Of a stretch of DNA of 64,000 nt, positions 1-9,199 are shown piece after piece. Made by a program: the position numbers and the translations under genes. Origin of the DNA: Rhodococcus gordoniae. Lineage in GTDB: Bacteria; Actinomycetota; Actinomycetes; Mycobacteriales; Mycobacteriaceae. Location of the stretch: assembly GCF_001646655.1 (NCBI RefSeq), contig NZ_LPZN01000015.1:62000-125999 (forward strand). Reading direction: 5' to 3'. The first letter of the stretch is position 1. Every line of letters begins with the position of its first letter. Below the pieces are notes generated by a model. It was not told where the DNA came from. It did not search any database and saw only the letters and a program-made list of their open reading frames with translations.

Positions 1-382
1 TCGGATTCAGTGCGAAGGCCGCCGTCACCGTCCACACGAACCACGGGGAACATCCGCGATCGCACGCGATCTTGTGGATCTGCACCGCTGCACCGGCCAT
101 GAACGGTGCCGACATGATCACCGCCGTCACCGAATAGGCCGTCAGTCCGGGGAACCACGCCGACAGACCGGCGAGAGGCACCTGGACGAGTGCGGTGAGC
201 GGCGTGAACACGAATCCGATGGCGGCGAGATGCGGGTCGCGGCTCAGCAGCACCGTCCGCGCAGCGCTCACACGGCTCAGCGAATCCCCTTGGTAGTACT
301 GCACGTCGAGCGCGAGCCACAGACCTGCCGCCAGATAGATCAGGCACGAGGTCCAGAACACCCACCGGCTGCGGGCCTTCAC
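1..382 (-). CDS. Polytopic membrane protein, C-terminus beyond window
   Basis: This is the 5-prime part (127 codons) of a membrane protein whose end lies outside the window. Read on the minus strand it starts at GTG 382 and overlaps the stop of the upstream glycosyltransferase by the tetranucleotide GTGA, a typical operon junction. The visible part begins with a short basic stretch, then a hydrophobic segment (WVFWTSCLIYLAAGLWLAL), then further hydrophobic stretches consistent with a polytopic inner-membrane protein. No family is recognised. Context, last in a row after BcsB-like, exosortase-like and GT2 genes, suggests a role in making or exporting an exopolysaccharide, such as a GT-C type enzyme or transporter. 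That role is inference. Confidence 0.7.
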   Translation of the reverse strand, partial: MKARSRWVFWTSCLIYLAAGLWLALDVQYYQGDSLSRVSAARTVLLSRDPHLAAIGFVFTPLTALVQVPLAGLSAWFPGLTAYSVTAVIMSAPFMAGAAVQIHKIACDRGCSPWFVWTVTAAFALNP

Positions 383-1854
383 GACGACAACCCGTGGAAC
401 GTCTTCTCCCAGTAGGAGGGATTGCGGATGAGCTGATAGGTGCCCTTGATCGCCGCGATGGACATGAGCACCCAGTACAGCGGGACGGTCAGGCACGGCC
501 ACCACAGGTTCGCGTGCCCGGTCTCGCGACACGCGACGAAGTTCATGTACATCACGGCGACATTGCCGAACACGAGCGAGATCAAGGCGGGGAAGTAGGC
601 GTACCACGGGAAGATCTCCTCGATGAGATCCGCCTGTCCGAGCAGCCACGACAGCGTCGTCATCCAGAACACCATGTTCAGGCACGCGATGATCGGTGTA
701 CCCGCCAGCAGGGTGGTGAACCGCAGCATTCCCGCGGTGCCGATGACTCGCCACAGTCGGACGGGACGGCGCATGTGGACCAGCCAGGTCTGCAGATAGC
801 CCTTGTACCACCGGGATCGCTGCCGCACCCAGTTGATCGGATCGCTGTTCGCCTCTTCCAGTGTGGTCGAGTCGAGAACCGCGGTGGAGTAACCCGATTC
901 GGCGATCCGGACACCGAGATCGGCATCTTCGGTGACGTTGTACGGATCCCACGCGCCGATCTCGTCGAACACCGATCGGCGGATGTGGTTCGACGTCCCG
1001 CCGAGCGGGATCGGCGAGTGCGACTTCATCAGGCCGGGCAGGATGAAGTTGAACCACAGCGCGTAGTCGGCGGTGAACCAGCCGGTCAGCAGATTCTGGG
1101 TTCCGTTGTGGAAGGCCAGCTTCGCCTGCACGCACGCCACGTCGTCGCCGAGGCGGTCGAAGACGACGACCACCCGGCGCAGCTGCAGTGGTTCCGGGAG
1201 ATCCTCGGCGTCGAAGATCGTCACGATCTCACCCGTCGTGAAGTGCAGTCCGTAATTGCACGCCTTCGGTTTCGTGCGCGGGTCGGCGGCCGGGACGAGC
1301 AGGATCTCGACGCTCTCGCCGAGTCCGGCCTCCTCCGCGGCGTCGATCGTGACGGTGTCGTCCTCCTCGAGCAGCAACAGCACCTGGAGCTTGTCGGCCG
1401 GATAGTCGAGCGCGGCCATGGCAGCGAGCAGGTCGCCGACCACCTCGGGTTCGTTGTAGGCGGGGACGAGCACCGTGTACGGCGGGAGCAGGTCGTCGGT
1501 CAGGGCGAGCGCTTCCTCGTCGTCGACGATGAACTGCGCGTCGCGGGCCATGCCCCGGGTGAAGAGCAGCAGCCGGTCGGCGAGGGTCGCGATGTACCCG
1601 AAGGTGCACAGCACGGTGAAGACGATCAGGGTAGGTTTCGTCGCTACGACCAGCGAGGCCACGAAGGCCGCGGCGAGTGCGAATCCGAGATACTTCTGCC
1701 ACGGCACGAATGCGACCGACGCCGACGAGACGGGGCTGCGTTCACGGAGTCCGTGTACGGCCTCGTGCAGGGCCGCCTTCCGGTAGGCGTCGAATTCGAT
1801 GGTGTTCTCGGCCGGAACATCGTGTCCGGAACCGACGTTCACGCGTCCTGCCAT
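379..1854 (-). CDS. Processive family 2 glycosyltransferase (cellulose/hyaluronan synthase-like)
   Basis: A 491-residue membrane-bound GT2 enzyme that would polymerise sugar nucleotides at the cytoplasmic face of the membrane. Two N-terminal transmembrane segments (about residues 58-95) precede a GT-A domain with VLVPAYNE, a DxD-type motif in FDAEDLPE, TEDADLG, and the acceptor motif QRSRW of processive synthases. At least three transmembrane segments follow to the C-terminus. No PilZ domain is present, so direct c-di-GMP control is not expected. The ATG at 1854 lies inside the end of the upstream gene (overlap 16 bases). The upstream neighbours, including a BcsB-like protein, support a synthase/co-subunit pair. 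The polymer made cannot be told from sequence. Confidence 0.88.
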   Translation of the reverse strand: MAGRVNVGSGHDVPAENTIEFDAYRKAALHEAVHGLRERSPVSSASVAFVPWQKYLGFALAAAFVASLVVATKPTLIVFTVLCTFGYIATLADRLLLFTRGMARDAQFIVDDEEALALTDDLLPPYTVLVPAYNEPEVVGDLLAAMAALDYPADKLQVLLLLEEDDTVTIDAAEEAGLGESVEILLVPAADPRTKPKACNYGLHFTTGEIVTIFDAEDLPEPLQLRRVVVVFDRLGDDVACVQAKLAFHNGTQNLLTGWFTADYALWFNFILPGLMKSHSPIPLGGTSNHIRRSVFDEIGAWDPYNVTEDADLGVRIAESGYSTAVLDSTTLEEANSDPINWVRQRSRWYKGYLQTWLVHMRRPVRLWRVIGTAGMLRFTTLLAGTPIIACLNMVFWMTTLSWLLGQADLIEEIFPWYAYFPALISLVFGNVAVMYMNFVACRETGHANLWWPCLTVPLYWVLMSIAAIKGTYQLIRNPSYWEKTFHGLSS

Positions 1855-3323
1855 TGTGCCTCCACGAGTTCGCGACCCACCTCGATGAGCATGGAACGGT
1901 CCTTGTACTCGGGTTCGGTGTCCTCGACGGTGCCGTTGCCGCGCAGCAACACTCGCATCAGCGTGCGTGCGTTGGCGACAGTGTTCGGCTCGGGCTGCGG
2001 GAACGGCGCATCGAGTTCGTGGTTGTCCACCGTCAGCAGGCTCACCCGCTGGGCGACGGTGTCGCTGCGGGTCCAGACGAAGCTGAGCAGGCTCCACGTC
2101 AGGAGCAGTGTGTCGTCGACGACGGTGAAGTATTCGGCGGTCACACCGCGACCCAGATCGACGTATTCCTTCGGGCTCACCCGTGATCTGCCCAGTGCGT
2201 ACATCGATTGGGTGGGATAGACCGCGAACTGGTTCGGGCTGCGCACCTGCAGGGTTTGCACTGCGACGGTGCGGGGGCGTAGCAGCCGATCCCACTCCGG
2301 GTTCGGTTCCTCCGCCCGGAGCATCTGCCGGCGCAGCACCGATCCCTGACGGAAGTAGGCGCGCGGCCAGTCGTAGTCGACGGACGACAACTGCACCCAT
2401 CCGGACGGGACGACCTGGGCGGCGGCGCCCGAATAGGGTGGTCCGACCGAGACGGGTGTCAGGCGCTGGTCGGGAAGCGGCAGGAGTGCGGCGAGCAGGG
2501 CGGCCACCGCGATGCACATCGCTCCGCGTACTGCCTGGGCGATCGAGACCGGATTCGGAGGCAATGTGCGCGGTGCGAGTCCGCGAAAGGTCCACAGGTA
2601 GGCGCCGGAGCCGACGACCACCGTCGCGATCACCGCCGGGACGTACTGGTCCACGGCGATGGGTGCGTCCGGCCATCGCCGATCGATCACGGCGAGCACG
2701 ATCAGTCCGATCACGAATGTTGCGGAGCCGTAGAAGAATCCACGAGCCCAGGTGCGCCGGGTCGCCAGTCCGATCGCCGAGGCGGCGAGGACGAGGGTGA
2801 CCACACCGGCGACGAACTTCGTCCCGCCGAGTTCGACGAGCACGATCCGGTACACGACAGGGGAGCTCAGGAAGAGCATCATCCATGCCTCCCAGTAGGC
2901 CGCGGTCACCCGCAGGCCGAACATCGCGATGCACGCACCGCACACGAACACCCATGCGGCGAGCACGTCGAGGTGCATCACCTGGTAGGTGGTCGCATAT
3001 CTCGGCATCAGCAGGCCCTTGATCGCGAGCGCGATCAGCAGCAGGAGCACCGACGTGATGATGTCGGTCTGCCGGTCGTGGATGGGCAGTTCGTTCCGGC
3101 GCCTGCGCGTGACACCGATCGCGACGACCGCGACGAGCGGTGGCACGATCAGGACGTAACCGCCCGTGGTGCCCGTGCGGATCTCCGCGATCAGCTGCAG
3201 CCAGGTGGAGTGGAAGCCGATCAGTGTCGCGGCGACTATCACGACCCACCGGATGGTGGTGCGCCGCAGCGCGCTCGTGAAGAACCGTTCGGTGAACGGC
3301 GGTTGCTCGACTGTCGTGGTCAT
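1839..3323 (-). CDS. Polytopic membrane protein, possibly exosortase-related
   Basis: A 494-residue protein with about eight hydrophobic segments in residues 25-300, then a soluble domain of about 180 residues rich in aromatic and charged residues. The helix pattern and the stretch AWMMLFLSSPVVYRIVL resemble the exosortase/archaeosortase fold, and the soluble tail sits where EpsI-like domains occur in exosortase fusions. I cannot point to a convincing catalytic Cys-Arg-His set, so the assignment is tentative. Starts are ATG 3323, or GTG 3332, which would overlap the upstream stop as GTGA. It lies between the BcsB-like and GT2 genes in one operon, so a role in polymer export or protein anchoring is likely but inferred. 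Confidence 0.6.
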   Translation of the reverse strand: MTTTVEQPPFTERFFTSALRRTTIRWVVIVAATLIGFHSTWLQLIAEIRTGTTGGYVLIVPPLVAVVAIGVTRRRRNELPIHDRQTDIITSVLLLLIALAIKGLLMPRYATTYQVMHLDVLAAWVFVCGACIAMFGLRVTAAYWEAWMMLFLSSPVVYRIVLVELGGTKFVAGVVTLVLAASAIGLATRRTWARGFFYGSATFVIGLIVLAVIDRRWPDAPIAVDQYVPAVIATVVVGSGAYLWTFRGLAPRTLPPNPVSIAQAVRGAMCIAVAALLAALLPLPDQRLTPVSVGPPYSGAAAQVVPSGWVQLSSVDYDWPRAYFRQGSVLRRQMLRAEEPNPEWDRLLRPRTVAVQTLQVRSPNQFAVYPTQSMYALGRSRVSPKEYVDLGRGVTAEYFTVVDDTLLLTWSLLSFVWTRSDTVAQRVSLLTVDNHELDAPFPQPEPNTVANARTLMRVLLRGNGTVEDTEPEYKDRSMLIEVGRELVEAQWQDA

Positions 3324-3328
3324 CGCGT

Positions 3329-5320
3329 TCACCGCGACTGCGGGCGGCGCCGGCGGGAGAGCGCCCACACCGCGGCGCCTGCCGCACCGGCGACGAGCAG
3401 GACGACACCCGCGACGACCACCGCGGTCACCGTGCTGTTCGTTCCCGACGACGCCGCGTCCACGCCGTCGTCCTGGGTCCGGGGATCGATGAGGGTGATC
3501 GGATCGCGGTCGGGCGCGGTGAACAGCACGCTGCCCTCGAGCTCGAACCAGCGGCCGGGCTCGGCGGAGAGCCAGTCGATCGTCCGATCGAGTTCTTCGG
3601 GGACGTCGGTGGACGTGGCGACCAGCACGGTGCGTCCGTCCTCGCGCACGACCTGCACGGAGGCGAAGTCCACCTCGGTGCCGAAGGTGAGGCTGGTGCT
3701 CTCGCCGGTGGCGTCGCGGACCTCGAACCGGCGGTCCTCGGTGCGGACGAGCGGCAACTCCGACTGCAGTCGGTCGGGGATGACGCCGTTCGCCGCCACG
3801 ACCAGTGCGGGCGCCGACGAGGCGAGCGCGTCGTCGATCGACACCCAGGTCGGATCCAGCGGGCGCGTGGTGAGCGACTGGAGCCCGGCGACGAGTTCGA
3901 CGGCACGTCCGACGTCGACGAGTGTGCGAGCGGCGGTGGCGACGTTCAGCTGCGGCATCAGGGTCTGGGGCAGCGACGGAAATCCGGCGGGAACGGGCGG
4001 GTCGGCGACGGTGCTCGACACGCGGCTGTCGCCGTCGATACGGAGGGTGACGGGTTGCTGGAGACCGCACTGCTCCTGGGAACCGGTCGTGCGGAGCGCG
4101 ACGGTGATGTCGGTGAGGCGCCCGAGGGACGAGTTCGGCACCGTGACCATGCGGTCGATGACACCGCTCGAGTCGGCTGCCCATGCGTCGAGCTGGACGT
4201 CACCGGCCGAGACGGTGATCAGCCCACCCTGGGTGGCGGGAAGCGGGGTGTAGGAACCCTTCAGATCGATGGCGACATCCCGGACGGGTCGGCCGAACTC
4301 GGCCTGATCGAGGAACAGATGTACGTCGGCGATGCCGAGACCGCTCGTCTCGAGATCGGACACCCGCAGGTCGTACAGGGTGGTCGAGTCCGGAGCAAGG
4401 ATGGGCGGGACGTCGAAGGTGCCGACGGCCACGTCGGAGCCCACGGCGAAGCCGGACAGGACGCTGTTCACCAGGCGCCCCTGGTCGAGAAGGGTCTCGG
4501 CATCGCCTCGGACGTACAGGGCGGGAGGCCCATCGGGAATCGTGCCGATCTCCACACCCGTCTCCTCGCCTTCGCGGACGACGATCTGCCGGACGAACGG
4601 ACTGTCGGCGGCCGGGGGAATGCCGTTCGGCGGCAGTTCACGCACGTCCACCGGCACCTGACGTCCCGAATAGCGCGCGGTCACGCCGGCGGCGAGATCC
4701 AGGGTGACGGTCGACTCGGCGTCCGTCGGTTCTTCTGTCAGATACAACTCGAGGCGTTCGAGGACGGGCGGCAGATAGTCGGCGACCACCGACGGGAGCG
4801 TAGGGGTACCGGCGTACCGGATCACACCGTCGTGCAGTCGTACCGAACCGAGGGTCCAGTCGTCGGGGCAGATGTTGTCGACTGCGGTCAAGGTCAGCCC
4901 CAGCGAGATCACCGCGGCGTCGTTCTCCACCTTCGCGCCGGTGAGCGGAATCGACAGGGGCACGATGTCGCCACCGGCCGGCAGTTCCACGCGGGTGAGC
5001 AACCGTCCGTCCGAGGTGACGTCGATCCATCCGCGCGCGACGTTCGTGGGCAGTTGGGCTGTGGTGTCCAGGAGAGCGGGGGTATTTCCGGGAGGGACCG
5101 GAATTGTGAGCGTGACGACATCGGAATTGCCGCGGAATTCCAGCTTCGGGCCGAGCCCCAGATTGCGGGTCGGGAATGCGACCTCGCCCGGCGAGGCCGG
5201 TTCCGTCGGCTCGAGATCCTGTGCTGAAGCAGTAATCGGGTTCGCGCACAACGCTATCGAGGCGGCAAGTGCCAGCATCAGGCTACGGCGGGAACGGCGA
5301 CCGGTTCGGTGGAATGTCAC
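3329..5320 (-). CDS. BcsB-like secreted, membrane-anchored polysaccharide synthase subunit
   Basis: A 663-residue protein starting at GTG 5320 with a basic N-terminus (FHRTGRRSRRS), a hydrophobic core and a likely cleavage site after ITASA, so it is exported. The long extracytoplasmic part is beta-rich with repeated patterns such as LTIPVPPG and ARGWIDVTSDGR, resembling the carbohydrate-binding and ferredoxin-like repeats of cellulose synthase regulatory subunit BcsB. One C-terminal transmembrane helix (TAVVVAGVVLLVAGAAGAA) followed by Arg-rich residues anchors it. It is the first gene of the minus-strand operon and would guide the polymer made by the GT2 synthase. Similarity is judged by architecture and is not close. 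Confidence 0.72.
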   Translation of the reverse strand: MTFHRTGRRSRRSLMLALAASIALCANPITASAQDLEPTEPASPGEVAFPTRNLGLGPKLEFRGNSDVVTLTIPVPPGNTPALLDTTAQLPTNVARGWIDVTSDGRLLTRVELPAGGDIVPLSIPLTGAKVENDAAVISLGLTLTAVDNICPDDWTLGSVRLHDGVIRYAGTPTLPSVVADYLPPVLERLELYLTEEPTDAESTVTLDLAAGVTARYSGRQVPVDVRELPPNGIPPAADSPFVRQIVVREGEETGVEIGTIPDGPPALYVRGDAETLLDQGRLVNSVLSGFAVGSDVAVGTFDVPPILAPDSTTLYDLRVSDLETSGLGIADVHLFLDQAEFGRPVRDVAIDLKGSYTPLPATQGGLITVSAGDVQLDAWAADSSGVIDRMVTVPNSSLGRLTDITVALRTTGSQEQCGLQQPVTLRIDGDSRVSSTVADPPVPAGFPSLPQTLMPQLNVATAARTLVDVGRAVELVAGLQSLTTRPLDPTWVSIDDALASSAPALVVAANGVIPDRLQSELPLVRTEDRRFEVRDATGESTSLTFGTEVDFASVQVVREDGRTVLVATSTDVPEELDRTIDWLSAEPGRWFELEGSVLFTAPDRDPITLIDPRTQDDGVDAASSGTNSTVTAVVVAGVVLLVAGAAGAAVWALSRRRRPQSR

Positions 5321-5460
5321 CCGAACAGCGTATTGTGTCGGATCACGAAAGTATTGCAGGCGCGTCGGCAATTCGTTATGACGTTGCTCTGTTGTAACGA
5401 AACGAGGGCCGGTCCCGATTTCAGCCGACGACCCCGAACCGGACGAAACAGGAGGCACCG
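5321..5460. promoter_or_regulatory. Divergent promoter region of polysaccharide operons
   Basis: A 140-base spacer between the minus-strand BcsB-like operon and the plus-strand glycosyltransferase pair. It is richer in A/T than its surroundings (for example around 5350-5402) and holds the ribosome binding site AGGAGG just before GTG 5461. No clear operator was seen. Divergent promoters are inferred from gene layout only. Confidence 0.45.
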
Positions 5461-6606
5461 GTGGCGGAACCGCTGAAGGCGTTGTTCGTGAACGAGAACA
5501 TCGGTGGACACGCTACGGTGCACCATTCGCTCCGGCGGGCGTTCGTCGAACGCGACGACATCGAGGTGGAGTTCCTCGACGCCCACGGTCCGGGATTCGT
5601 GGGCAAGGTGTTCCGCGCGCCGGTGCCCGGACTCGATCGGCTCGATCTCGACCTCCAGGCGCTGCGCGGGCAGCTCGTGCATTCCCGGGGGCTGAGGCGT
5701 CGGCTGCAGGAACGTCTTGCCCAGGGAGACATCGACGTCCTCCACGTCTACACCCAGAACTGCATGCTCGGTTCGGCCGACCTGATGCGGACTCGTCCCA
5801 CGGTGGTCACGACGGACAGCACCAACGAACTCAACGCTTATCTGATCCCGTATCGCACGGCGACCCGGTTCACTCCGTTCGCGGTGCGCGCAGCGGTCCG
5901 CTTCGAGCGTCCGGTGCTGGATGCCGCGGACCTGGTGATTGCCAACGGCCGGCGCACCGCCTCGTCGCTGACCGGGGCGACGTACGGATTGCCCGCCGAG
6001 AAGGTGCTGACGATGGCACCCGGGATCTGGTCGCCCTTTCTCACCGGGGAACGGGCATTGCCCGATCGTTCGCGGCACCGGCGTCCCACCGTCGTCTTCA
6101 TCGGCACCAGCATGGAACGCAAGGGCGGCAGCACTCTCCTGCGGCTGCACCAGCAGTACCTGAGGGAGACGTGTGATCTGGTGCTCGTCACACGTGATCC
6201 TGTTCCGGATCTGCCGGGTGTGCGGGTGGTGGGTGATCTCGTGAGCGGTGACGACCGATTGTGGGACATCCTCGCCGAAGCGGACCTGATGTGCTTCCCG
6301 TCCGGAATGGACCAGGCACCCAACGTGATTCTCGAAGCAGGTGCGGCCGGACTTCCGGTCGTCGCGTCGACGGTGGGGTCGATCCCCGAGATGGTCGTCG
6401 ACGGCGAGACCGGGCTTCTCGTCGAACACACCGACGACGAGGCGCTCCTCGCGGCACTCCGGATGTTGCTCGCCGACGGGGTGCGACGACGCAGCATGGG
6501 CGCGGCAGCGCACGCGCGGATCGCCGAACTGTTCGATATCCGCACGACCGCCGCGCGACTGACGGAGCTGCTCGGCCGGGTGCACAGGAGGGTCGTGGCG
6601 CGGTGA
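5461..6606 (+). CDS. Family 4 glycosyltransferase
   Basis: A 381-residue cytoplasmic GT-B enzyme that would add a sugar to a growing glycan. The N-terminal domain begins LKALFVNENIGGHATVHH, and the C-terminal half has the usual GT4 pattern: VVFIGTSMERKGG near residue 215, then a late motif with MCFPSGMDQAPNVILEAGAAGLPVVAS holding the EX7E-like acidic residues, and GETGLLV. Start GTG 5461 is chosen because AGGAGG lies 5 bases upstream. The next gene begins in a GTGA overlap, so both are translated together. Sugar and acceptor specificity cannot be told. Confidence 0.88.
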   Translation: MAEPLKALFVNENIGGHATVHHSLRRAFVERDDIEVEFLDAHGPGFVGKVFRAPVPGLDRLDLDLQALRGQLVHSRGLRRRLQERLAQGDIDVLHVYTQNCMLGSADLMRTRPTVVTTDSTNELNAYLIPYRTATRFTPFAVRAAVRFERPVLDAADLVIANGRRTASSLTGATYGLPAEKVLTMAPGIWSPFLTGERALPDRSRHRRPTVVFIGTSMERKGGSTLLRLHQQYLRETCDLVLVTRDPVPDLPGVRVVGDLVSGDDRLWDILAEADLMCFPSGMDQAPNVILEAGAAGLPVVASTVGSIPEMVVDGETGLLVEHTDDEALLAALRMLLADGVRRRSMGAAAHARIAELFDIRTTAARLTELLGRVHRRVVAR

Positions 6607-7715
6607 GCGCTTCGCTGCTGTTCGTCGCGCACACCGGTGAGCGGTCGGGTGCCGAGAAGGTGATGCTGGCGCTCGTCGACGTCGCCCTCGCACAAGGCCT
6701 GCGAGTCACCGTGGCGTGCCCCGATGGACCCCTGGCCGAGGCGCTCCCGGCCGGGTGCGTGCACGTCGGGTTGCCACGCCTGGGCATGTGGGGTCAGACG
6801 GGAACCGGGCGGATCACGGGCCTGGCGAGTCTTCCGGTGCGGTGGCTGGGGGGCGCGCTCCGGCTCCGGCGCGTGCTCGCCGCCGAGCGACCACAGGTGG
6901 TGTGCAACTCGTTGTTCGCGTTGCCATCCCTGCGATTCGCTGTCGCAGGTACATCCCATCGCGAACGTGCGAGGTGGCTGGTGCACGACACTCTGTCGTC
7001 ACGGAAGCAACGCCTCGTCGCCCGCCTCGGCAGAGCAGCGGTGGCGGGGGCCGTAGCGGTCTCCCGCGCCACCGCGGCTCCGGTCCGCGAATGCGGATAT
7101 CCGGTCGTCGTTGCGCCGAACGGCGTTCCGGTGCCGGCTGCACCGTCCCTCACGGCCCGTCGTGCCGACTCGGCCGTGCGGGTGGGCATCCTGGCGTCGG
7201 TGACGGAGTGGAAGGGGCATCGGGTTCTTCTGGATGCGGTCGCCGAGGTGCCCGAAATCTGCCTCGACGTGGCAGGTACGCCGTTTCCTGGCGACGAAGC
7301 GTTCCTCCACGAGTTGCGCCGCCGCGCAGAGCGCTCCGACCTGCGTGGACGCGTGTCGTTCCTGGGGCAGGTCGACCCGGCAGAGGTATTCGCGGTCTGG
7401 GACGCGTTGGTCTCGGCCAGTATTGCACCGGAGGCCGGGCCGCTGGGAGTGCTCGAGGCGATGGCGTACGGTGTGCCCGTCGTCGGTACCGATCACGGAG
7501 GCACCGCCGAATATCTGTCCGACGGCGCGGGACTGCTGGTGCCGCCCGGTGACGCGAACACCCTGGCCGCGGTGTTGCGCCGGATCGTCGCCGAACCCGA
7601 ACTACGAACCGAGCTCGTCGTCACCGCGCGTCGCAGGGTGGAGGACCATCACGATATCGAGGTGACGCTGCCGGCCATGGCGAACGCGCTCTGGGCGACC
7701 GGCGTCACGTTGTGA
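6603..7715 (+). CDS. Family 4 glycosyltransferase
   Basis: A 370-residue GT-B fold protein, translationally coupled to the preceding glycosyltransferase (GTG 6603 overlaps its stop as GTGA). The N-terminus (LLFVAHTGERSGAEKVML) is the usual Gly-rich donor/acceptor loop. The C-terminal domain shows VGILASVTEWKGH and the EX7E region in ASIAPEAGPLGVLEAMAYGVP (two Glu, eight residues apart), followed by GLLVPPGD. It lacks membrane segments and would act at the inner face of the membrane. Together with its upstream partner it probably adds consecutive sugars of one repeat unit. Substrate is unknown. Confidence 0.88.
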   Translation: MSASLLFVAHTGERSGAEKVMLALVDVALAQGLRVTVACPDGPLAEALPAGCVHVGLPRLGMWGQTGTGRITGLASLPVRWLGGALRLRRVLAAERPQVVCNSLFALPSLRFAVAGTSHRERARWLVHDTLSSRKQRLVARLGRAAVAGAVAVSRATAAPVRECGYPVVVAPNGVPVPAAPSLTARRADSAVRVGILASVTEWKGHRVLLDAVAEVPEICLDVAGTPFPGDEAFLHELRRRAERSDLRGRVSFLGQVDPAEVFAVWDALVSASIAPEAGPLGVLEAMAYGVPVVGTDHGGTAEYLSDGAGLLVPPGDANTLAAVLRRIVAEPELRTELVVTARRRVEDHHDIEVTLPAMANALWATGVTL

Positions 7716-7798
7716 GCCATCCTCGAGTATTGCTTTTGCAACCATGTTGTGATCTCCGGTGTTTGGTGTTGGCGGCGGATTCGCGCACACTGTGAGCC

Positions 7799-7960
7799 AT
7801 GTGGGTGTGGATCGCATCGGCGCTGGCGGCGTGGTTGAGCCTTTCGGCTCTCGGCGCGCTCGCGGTCGGTCGGTTCCTGTTCGTCTCCGAGAGGGAGGAA
7901 CAACTCGTCGAGATGCAGCGCGAGCAGCGTGATTCTGCGAATCCTCCCGTGAGTTCCTGA
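7799..7960 (+). CDS. Small single-pass membrane protein
   Basis: A 53-codon ORF not covered by usual length cut-offs. It starts ATG 7799 and encodes MWVWIASALAAWLSLSAL as the start of a single hydrophobic helix (about residues 3-28), followed by a charged, coiled-coil-like tail rich in Glu, Gln and Arg. Codon third positions are mostly G or C, as in the neighbouring genes. There is no strong ribosome binding site. It lies 83 bases after the glycosyltransferase pair on the same strand. Function is unknown; it is probably a real small membrane protein. Confidence 0.6.
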   Translation: MWVWIASALAAWLSLSALGALAVGRFLFVSEREEQLVEMQREQRDSANPPVSS

Positions 7961-8095
7961 CACGCCGCATCACCGCCGACGCGGTACTCGCGAGTAACAA
8001 TTTTTCGTGTCTAGACTCGGTTCCGCGTCGTCCTCCTGTCCCCCCATGTGAGGACGACCGCACGGGTCGGTTACCCCCATCACCGGTCCGTGCCG

Positions 8096-8133
8096 AAGCC
8101 CCGGCCGATCCACCACCACGATTGCCGGGGCTT
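8096..8133. terminator. Inverted repeat, possible terminator
   Basis: Ten-base arms AAGCCCCGGC (8096-8105) and GCCGGGGCTT (8124-8133) enclose an 18-base loop. It lies 135 bases downstream of the small membrane gene and has no T-run, so it may be a terminator or a structured leader of the next gene. Confidence 0.45.
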
Positions 8134-8234
8134 CACCTATTTCCGGCGGGGATATTCTGTCGCTCCTGACCGAGCGGACTCCCCGCTCTGCGATCGCCTG
8201 CGCACGGTACCGATGGCTGCTGCGTGCCGGGCGG

Positions 8235-8441
8235 ATGGCGCAGGAGCTGCCGGACATTTTCGGTACCGCGCTCGGTGCGGTTGTTCGGGACCGTAAGGGG
8301 GTCAACGGTTTTCCGGAAATCGCTACGCTCGGGCAGTGGGTGCGCGAGCTCGTGGATCCGGCTCGTGCTCTCGGGCACGTCGCTCGTGCCGCCCGGACCG
8401 ACGATGCCCCTCGTCGCGACAGTACCGACATCTCGCGGTAA
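8235..8441 (+). CDS. Hypothetical small protein, uncertain
   Basis: A 68-codon frame from ATG 8235 to TAA 8441. The same frame stays open upstream for another 60 or so codons without a good start. Codon choice looks coding (G/C-rich third positions, GTGCGCGAGCTCGTG), and the peptide contains a plausible helix (IATLGQWVRELVDPARALG). No ribosome binding site is evident before the ATG and no family is recognised. It could be a real small protein, the end of a larger gene broken upstream, or chance. The rest of 7961-8543 holds only the hairpin at 8096-8133. Confidence 0.3.
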   Translation: MAQELPDIFGTALGAVVRDRKGVNGFPEIATLGQWVRELVDPARALGHVARAARTDDAPRRDSTDISR

Positions 8442-8543
8442 CGTTCCGGTATATGTGCCCGCGTTCTACGCGCGTCGGGCACGGTCGACGGCGTGCCGTT
8501 CACGAAGCGGTCGCCGACATCGAAAATACGGGGAGGAAAATCG

Positions 8544-9182
8544 ATGAATTCTGTTGCGAAGAAGGCTGCCGTCGCAGCGTCGGGTGCCGCACTGCTGGCA
8601 CTGGCAGTGCCGGGCATCTCGTCCGCTGCGGGGCCGAACGTATCGGCGAATGTGGAGAACGGCGCCATCGTCGTCGACTTCGATCTGAGCCGGGCGGACG
8701 TCGATCGCGGCGTCACCTGCGTCACCTACGTCCTGAAGCCGGGCACCGTCGACACGGCCGATCCGTCGGGCCGCATCGATGCGCAGCCCGCCGGCACGAG
8801 CTTCTCGGTGACCAACACCAGCACCTCGAGCGCGCTGTACATCAGGGACGGCGCACCCGCGCAGGCCGGCCCGGAGGCGATCACCGACGGCACCTACAAC
8901 GTCTTCTGGGGCTGCCAGGACGCCTCGGGTACGCAGTACGAGAACATCTTCGACGCGTCCGGTCGCCCCTTCACCGGGGGGATCCCCGTGACGGTCGGCG
9001 GCGGCGAGTCCGCCCCGCAGGGCGAGTCGGCTCCTGCTCCGCAGGCGAAGTCGGCACCGCAGACCCAGGTCGCTCCCGAGTCCGGCCAGGTGCCTCAGAC
9101 TCCCGAATCGGAGCAGGAGCCCGTGGATCCTCTCCAGTTCGTGATCAAGTTCCTGCGCGATCTGATCGGCAACCAGTCCTGA
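8544..9182 (+). CDS. Secreted protein with Ala/Pro/Gln-rich tail
   Basis: A 212-residue exported protein. The start ATG 8544 follows the strong ribosome binding site GGGAGGAAA. A Lys-rich n-region (MNSVAKKAA), a hydrophobic core and a cleavage site near ISSAAG give a clear Sec signal peptide of about 28 residues. The mature part has a compact domain of about 120 residues with two Cys (VTCVTYV and FWGCQD) that could form a disulfide, then a low-complexity tail of Ser, Ala, Pro, Glu and Gln (about residues 152-195), and an amphipathic C-terminal helix. It resembles actinobacterial surface proteins of unknown function. It stands alone, with a strong terminator behind it. Confidence 0.8.
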   Translation: MNSVAKKAAVAASGAALLALAVPGISSAAGPNVSANVENGAIVVDFDLSRADVDRGVTCVTYVLKPGTVDTADPSGRIDAQPAGTSFSVTNTSTSSALYIRDGAPAQAGPEAITDGTYNVFWGCQDASGTQYENIFDASGRPFTGGIPVTVGGGESAPQGESAPAPQAKSAPQTQVAPESGQVPQTPESEQEPVDPLQFVIKFLRDLIGNQS

Positions 9183-9199
9183 TCCTCGAGCACGTCCGT

